Shown here in pieces: positions 6,971 to 11,480 of a stretch of 11,480 nt of DNA. Numbering within the stretch: the first letter of the stretch is position 1; each line of letters begins with the position of its first letter. Origin of the DNA: Phycisphaerae bacterium (GTDB lineage Bacteria > Planctomycetota > Phycisphaerae > Phycisphaerales > SM1A02); assembly GCA_002690755.1 (NCBI GenBank), contig NZFT01000064.1, positions 12,356 to 23,835 on the forward strand, in the 5' to 3' direction. Both the position numbers and the translations under genes were made by a program. The notes beneath the pieces are model-generated. The model ran no database searches. It was given only the letters and a program-made list of their open reading frames with translations, and was not told the origin of the DNA.

Positions 6971-7267
6971 ATGACCACCCGCGCCGCGTTCCGTTCCAGC
7001 TGCCTTCTCCTCGCCGTGGCCTCCGTCGGTCTTGGTGGCTGCACCAGCCCCGACGACGTCAGCTTCAACGCCATCAAGGGTGACCTCACCCCGCACATCG
7101 TCGGTCTCACCGAACGAGACGTCGACGTCGAGTTGAACATGGCGGTCGTGGGAAACCAGAATCTCCGCATGTTCTGGGGTGATCTCGGCCGGATCTGGCT
7201 CTTCGACCGACCGAGCCGCCTCAGCCCGTACGACATCATCGCGACGAGTGGCCAGCCCAGTCAGTGA
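6971..7267 (+). CDS. Small lipoprotein of unknown function
   Basis: A 98-residue protein that I cannot assign to a family. It has a classic lipoprotein signal peptide: positive N-terminus (TTRAAFR), hydrophobic core (CLLLAVASVG) and lipobox LGGC (21-24), so the mature protein of 75 residues would begin at lipidated Cys24. Threonine, not aspartate, follows the cysteine, which in enterobacteria would favour outer-membrane sorting. The mature part is short and partly polar, with NMAVVGNQNLRMFWGDLGR and IWLFDRPSRLSPYDI as its most distinctive stretches and no transmembrane segment or cysteine beyond Cys24. The start is supported by a GAGGA Shine-Dalgarno site at 6957-6961, 9 nt upstream, the best in the window. 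With its own promoter and a very strong terminator it looks like a single, well-expressed gene. Confidence 0.8.
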   Translation: MTTRAAFRSSCLLLAVASVGLGGCTSPDDVSFNAIKGDLTPHIVGLTERDVDVELNMAVVGNQNLRMFWGDLGRIWLFDRPSRLSPYDIIATSGQPSQ

Positions 7268-7317
7268 GCTTGACCACCAACTCGAGGGATTGACGCCCCT
7301 GCAAGCCTGATCCACCC

Positions 7318-7354
7318 CACGGGGTCCCGTACTCGGGACCCCGTGTTCTTTTTT
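7318..7354 (+). terminator. Strong rho-independent terminator after the lipoprotein gene
   Basis: A perfect 12-bp stem, CACGGGGTCCCG (7318-7329) paired with CGGGACCCCGTG (7334-7345), closes on the 4-nt loop TACT and is followed at once by TTCTTTTTT. It lies 50 nt past the lipoprotein stop and is the clearest intrinsic terminator in the window. Confidence 0.93.
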
Positions 7355-7364
7355 CCGACTCCCC

Positions 7365-7382
7365 TTTCGTTCGAAAACGAAA
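7365..7382 (+). promoter_or_regulatory. Inverted repeat ahead of the MFS gene, possible operator
   Basis: TTTCGTT (7365-7371) and AACGAAA (7376-7382) form a 7-bp perfect inverted repeat around CGAA. It stands between the terminator and the MFS gene, where an operator would be expected, but the same sequence could be a second RNA hairpin. No regulator is encoded nearby. Confidence 0.3.
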
Positions 7383-7434
7383 CCCCTTCGTGCCTTTCCA
7401 CCGCCTCGCGACATTTCCGATCCGGCTCGTCGTG

Positions 7435-8748
7435 ATGGTCGTGTCGACCTTCCACCCCCGAACGCTGCCGCCCATGCTCCGCCGGAACTACGGCCGGGAA
7501 CTCGTGGCGTGGGCGTTCCTGCCCATCATGCTCGGCGGCATCCAGGGCGGGGCGATGGGCGTGGTCCTCAAGAAGACCTTCGCCGGGATCCCCGGCCTTC
7601 CGGAGGCCGGCCTCGACCTCGCGGTCGCCGCGATCGCCGCCGCCACCGCGATCGGGAACCTCACCAGTGGCGCCTGGGCGACCGCGGCGAACGGGCGCCG
7701 CAAGGTCCCCTTCCTGTCGGGGCTCATGCTTGCGACCAGTGGCTGCGTGGCCTGCATGGCGTTCATCCCGCGCACCGCGTTCGGGGCGTGGATGCTCGTC
7801 GGCCTGGTCATCCTCGGCTGGATCTTCTGGAGCGCCGTGGTCACGATCCGGACCTCGGTCTGGCGGGCGAACTATCCCGACGCGAATCGAACCCGCATCA
7901 CCGGCCGGCTCGCCACCGTGCAGGTCCTCGTCATGGCCGCCGGCGGATTCATCATCGGCTGGAGCCTCGACCAGAGCGTCGAATCGATCCGGTTCCTCTT
8001 TCCGATCCTCGCGACGTTCGGCGTGGTCGGCGCGATCGTCTACGGCGGCGTCCGGCTCCGCGGACAGAGCCGACTGGCCCGGGCCGAACGTCAGGGACAC
8101 CGGTCCGAACGTCCGGCGGTCAATCCGCTCTCGGTGCTTCGGGTGCTCGGCGAGGATCATCGATACGCGGGCTACATGGCCTGCATGATGCTCTTCGGGA
8201 CCGGCAACCTGATGATCTCCCCGACGCTGGTGATCATCCTCGAGGATGAATTCGAAACCTCCTACCAGACCGGCATCCTCATCACCACGGTCGTGCCACT
8301 GGTCGTCATGCCGTTCGCGATCCCGATCTGGGCGCGACTGCTCGACCGGATGCACGTGATCTCGTTCCGCGCCATCCATTCGTGGTCGTTCGTGCTGGCG
8401 AGTGCCGTCTTCCTCGTCGCCACCGAGTATCACCTCCTCCCCCTGCTCTTCGTGGCGTCCGCCCTCCTCGGCATCGGCTTCGGGGGGGGCATGCTCGCCT
8501 GGAACCTCGGACACCAGCACTTCGCACCGCCCCACCGAGACAGCCAGTACATGAGCGTGCACGTCATGCTGACCGGCCTCCGAGGACTGATCGCACCGTT
8601 TCTCGGGGTCGCCATCTTCACGGCGCTCGCGGCCCGCGGTCACCCCGGCATGATCTATGCAGTGACCCTCGGACTCAACATCGCGGGGGCGATGGGTTTC
8701 CTGGTGCTGCGAGCGAAGTACAAGACGGCGGCCCCGCCCGCCGGCTAG
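7435..8748 (+). CDS. Major facilitator superfamily (MFS) transporter
   Basis: An integral membrane protein of about 437 residues from the ATG at 7435. It has about twelve hydrophobic segments in two halves joined by a basic, polar loop (GVRLRGQSRLARAERQGHRS, near the middle). The first inter-helix loop carries a degenerate MFS motif A (GAWATAANGRRKVPFLSG), consistent with the 2-3 loop of the superfamily. The C-terminal half has glycine-rich helices (LLGIGFGGGMLAWNLG). Substrate is unknown; drug, sugar-phosphate or metabolite export or import are all possible. Start choice is uncertain: GTG at 7390, ATG at 7435 and ATG at 7474 are all in frame, and none has a good ribosome binding site. Codons 7390-7434 include less GC-biased ones, so I favour 7435 or 7474. 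The TAG stop overlaps that of the converging Nramp-like gene. Confidence 0.85.
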   Translation: MVVSTFHPRTLPPMLRRNYGRELVAWAFLPIMLGGIQGGAMGVVLKKTFAGIPGLPEAGLDLAVAAIAAATAIGNLTSGAWATAANGRRKVPFLSGLMLATSGCVACMAFIPRTAFGAWMLVGLVILGWIFWSAVVTIRTSVWRANYPDANRTRITGRLATVQVLVMAAGGFIIGWSLDQSVESIRFLFPILATFGVVGAIVYGGVRLRGQSRLARAERQGHRSERPAVNPLSVLRVLGEDHRYAGYMACMMLFGTGNLMISPTLVIILEDEFETSYQTGILITTVVPLVVMPFAIPIWARLLDRMHVISFRAIHSWSFVLASAVFLVATEYHLLPLLFVASALLGIGFGGGMLAWNLGHQHFAPPHRDSQYMSVHVMLTGLRGLIAPFLGVAIFTALAARGHPGMIYAVTLGLNIAGAMGFLVLRAKYKTAAPPAG

Positions 8749-10103
8749 CCCGCCACACGCTCCACCACGTAGGCGGTCGCGAAGATCCCGAGCACCGAGA
8801 TCCCGAACCACGACCAGGCGTACCAGAGCCTCGAAGGGCGATCCTCGACCCGGGGGATGGATCGGAACACGCTTCGGTGGTTGAACCAGGCGAGTGCCGG
8901 GGCCGCGATGAAGGACGTCACGGTCACGAAGTCGACGAGCCCGGTGAAGGTGATCCCATCCTTTCGAGCGAGGCCGAACGTGAGGATCGCGACGGCGCCG
9001 ATCGCCCCGACGATGAAGACGGCCCAGTACACGGCGGGACTGCCTTCGCAACGCGTCGCGCCGGACGTCACGTCGGAGACGCCGTCCGAGGGACGCGGCG
9101 TTTCACCGAACGCCCGGAACAACGCAGCCACCGTCCGGGGAAATCCATCCGCGACGGTCACGGTCGTCGAGAGCATCGCCACGAAGATCACCGAGGCGAT
9201 CAGGGGACGCGACCAGTCACCGAGATTCGTCGTGTAGAGATCGATGACCTGATTGCTGAAGCCGACCGATGAACCGCGAAAGTCGATTCCCGACTCGCGC
9301 ATCACCGAGGCACCGAGCAGGACGAAGAGGATCGCGAGCACGAGCGTCGAGATGAAGCCGGCGTCGAAGTCCTCGAGCACGCGACGTCGTTCCATCGAAC
9401 GACCGCCCGCTCGGGCGATCGTCCAGAGCGAACTCCACACCGCGATGTCGATCGGCGCCGGCATCCAGCCCACCATCGCCGCCATCATGGTCCGACTGGC
9501 GGGATCGTCGACCGGAGGCAGGAAGGTGAGCGTTGAACCGCCGAGTCCCCGAATCGCCATCGCCGTGACCACCAGGGTCGCCACCACCAGGACCGGCATG
9601 ACGAACTTCATCAGGCCTTCGAGAAGGCGATACCCACCCGATGCGAGCAGGACCGCCGTGATCGCCAGCAGCACCGCGGAGACCGCGGCCGCTTGGCCGG
9701 CATCCGACCCGATGCCGACCGAACCGAGCACGCCCTCGATCGGCGGGGCGAGACTGAGGAGCAGTCCTGCGGTCACCACCGTCACCGCCGCGAGCGTCGT
9801 GAAGAGAATCGAAGCGGTCAGGAGGGCGAAGGCGACCAGCACCCATCGCCCTTGAAGGCGATATCCGTGAAGCAGCGATCGCCCCGTGACCGCCGCGTAA
9901 TGGGCCCCGAATCGAAACGAAGGCCATTTCACCAGACAGCCGATCACGACCACCAGAACGGCCGCCGTACCCATTTCAGCACCGCCACGGGTGCTCTGGA
10001 CGACGTGCGAGACGCCGACGGCGGCACCGGCGAAGAGCAGACCGGGGCCGAAAGCCCGCCAACGCTTCGAAATCCGGGATTCACTCGACGTCGAGGTGGT
10101 CAC
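8745..10103 (-). CDS. Nramp-like divalent metal transporter of an atypical clade
   Basis: A 452-residue membrane protein with about eleven hydrophobic segments. The opening FGPGLLFAGAAVGVSHVVQS (18-37) and the WMPAPIDIAVWSSLW segment (213-227) place it in the Nramp (MntH) superfamily, in a branch seen in several bacterial phyla as 'Nramp family divalent metal transporter'. The metal-binding motif DPGN of helix 1 is absent (VGVSHVV instead), and the MPH of helix 6 reads MPAP, so Mn2+/Fe2+ import cannot be assumed. A hydrophilic loop (about 334-356) precedes the last helices. The start is a GTG at 10103, with a -10 like box 7 nt upstream. It converges on the MFS gene, sharing CTAG at the stops, and is divergent from rpsA. 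Confidence 0.85.
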   Translation of the reverse strand: MTTSTSSESRISKRWRAFGPGLLFAGAAVGVSHVVQSTRGGAEMGTAAVLVVVIGCLVKWPSFRFGAHYAAVTGRSLLHGYRLQGRWVLVAFALLTASILFTTLAAVTVVTAGLLLSLAPPIEGVLGSVGIGSDAGQAAAVSAVLLAITAVLLASGGYRLLEGLMKFVMPVLVVATLVVTAMAIRGLGGSTLTFLPPVDDPASRTMMAAMVGWMPAPIDIAVWSSLWTIARAGGRSMERRRVLEDFDAGFISTLVLAILFVLLGASVMRESGIDFRGSSVGFSNQVIDLYTTNLGDWSRPLIASVIFVAMLSTTVTVADGFPRTVAALFRAFGETPRPSDGVSDVTSGATRCEGSPAVYWAVFIVGAIGAVAILTFGLARKDGITFTGLVDFVTVTSFIAAPALAWFNHRSVFRSIPRVEDRPSRLWYAWSWFGISVLGIFATAYVVERVAG

Positions 10104-10110
10104 GCGTCCG

Positions 10111-10141
10111 ATGGTATCTGGCCGGTCCCGACTTTTGTCGA
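10111..10141 (-). promoter_or_regulatory. Promoter for the Nramp-like gene, probably leaderless
   Basis: On the minus strand TACCAT (10111-10116, four of six) ends 7 nt before the GTG start, and TCGACA (10136-10141, five of six to -35) lies 19 bp upstream of it. The spacer is longer than ideal. The -35 box overlaps the opposing rpsA promoter at the GTCGAC palindrome. Confidence 0.35.
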
Positions 10142-10161
10142 CGGCCCCTGGCCCCTATACT
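10134..10161 (+). promoter_or_regulatory. Promoter for rpsA
   Basis: TATACT at 10156-10161 matches the -10 consensus at five of six. A weak -35 lies in TTTTGTCG (TTTGTC at 16 bp or TTGTCG at 15 bp spacing). Transcription would begin near 10168 and leave a leader of about 135 nt before the rpsA start codon. Confidence 0.45.
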
Positions 10162-10168
10162 TTTCGAT

Positions 10169-10225
10169 TCGTCCGGTCGGCAGGGACCCTTGCCGGACGA
10201 GCGGTTTTCGTCGACGCGTGTCGAC
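10169..10225 (+). promoter_or_regulatory. Structured 5' leader of rpsA
   Basis: TCGTCCGG (10169-10176) pairs perfectly with CCGGACGA (10193-10200), at the very start of the predicted mRNA. A competing hairpin pairs CGGCAGGG (10178-10185) with CCCT-TGCCG (10187-10195, one bulge). Further on, GTCGAC (10210-10215) pairs with GTCGAC (10220-10225) around GCGT. Ribosomal protein S1 represses its own translation in enterobacteria through a structured leader; a similar role here is an inference. Confidence 0.35.
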
Positions 10226-10302
10226 CCCGCATCCGCACTCGTCCCCGGTTCGACCCGAACGTCCTCGCGACGGCTCGCGTCCGGAACCCTCCCAGAAACC
10301 AC

Positions 10303-11480
<1,178 letters not shown>

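Noticed and set aside
7261..9051. Very long minus-strand open frame across the MFS gene
   Set aside because: Antisense shadow rich in Arg, Asp, Glu and His, crossing the strong terminator and two real genes.

Overview
This is a compact, GC-rich bacterial chromosome segment of housekeeping and membrane-transport genes. There is no plasmid, phage, CRISPR or insertion-sequence signature. The GC content, GC-ending codons, weak Shine-Dalgarno sites, several possibly leaderless starts and the mix of protein families would fit a Planctomycetota-like (perhaps Phycisphaerae-type) marine bacterium. That placement is an inference from general character, with no marker gene compared.

Layout, left to right. 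(1) A CgeB-like glycosyltransferase on the plus strand, cut by the left edge. (2) A complete class I fructose-bisphosphate aldolase (FbaB type) on the minus strand, with a hairpin terminator after it. (3) Divergent from it, a YrbG-type Ca2+/Na+ antiporter. (4) A damaged stretch at about 4043-4677. It holds the last 35 or so codons of a sugar-nucleotide epimerase (minus) and, abutting it, the C-terminal half of a sugar C-methyltransferase (plus). Both lack their 5' parts at the same point, and the methyltransferase also carries an apparent 1-nt frameshift before its stop. (5) mnmA, the tRNA 2-thiouridylase, on the minus strand, divergent from (6) a HIT-family nucleotide hydrolase/phosphorylase. 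(7) A 459-bp gap with hairpins and a promoter-like TTGACA element, leading to (8) a small lipoprotein closed by a very strong intrinsic terminator. (9) An MFS transporter converging on (10) an atypical Nramp-like transporter; the two genes share a CTAG at their stops. (11) rpsA (ribosomal protein S1), divergent from the Nramp-like gene and cut by the right edge within its fifth S1 domain.

Most genes look like single transcription units, because orientation alternates along the window; I see no long operon. The left part (glycosyltransferase plus the two broken sugar genes) points to surface-polysaccharide or glycan biosynthesis. The right part is translation (mnmA, rpsA) and transport. I did not find a convincing new multi-gene system. 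The most notable item is the 4043-4677 scar, which is either a real deletion inside a sugar-biosynthesis cluster or an assembly join.
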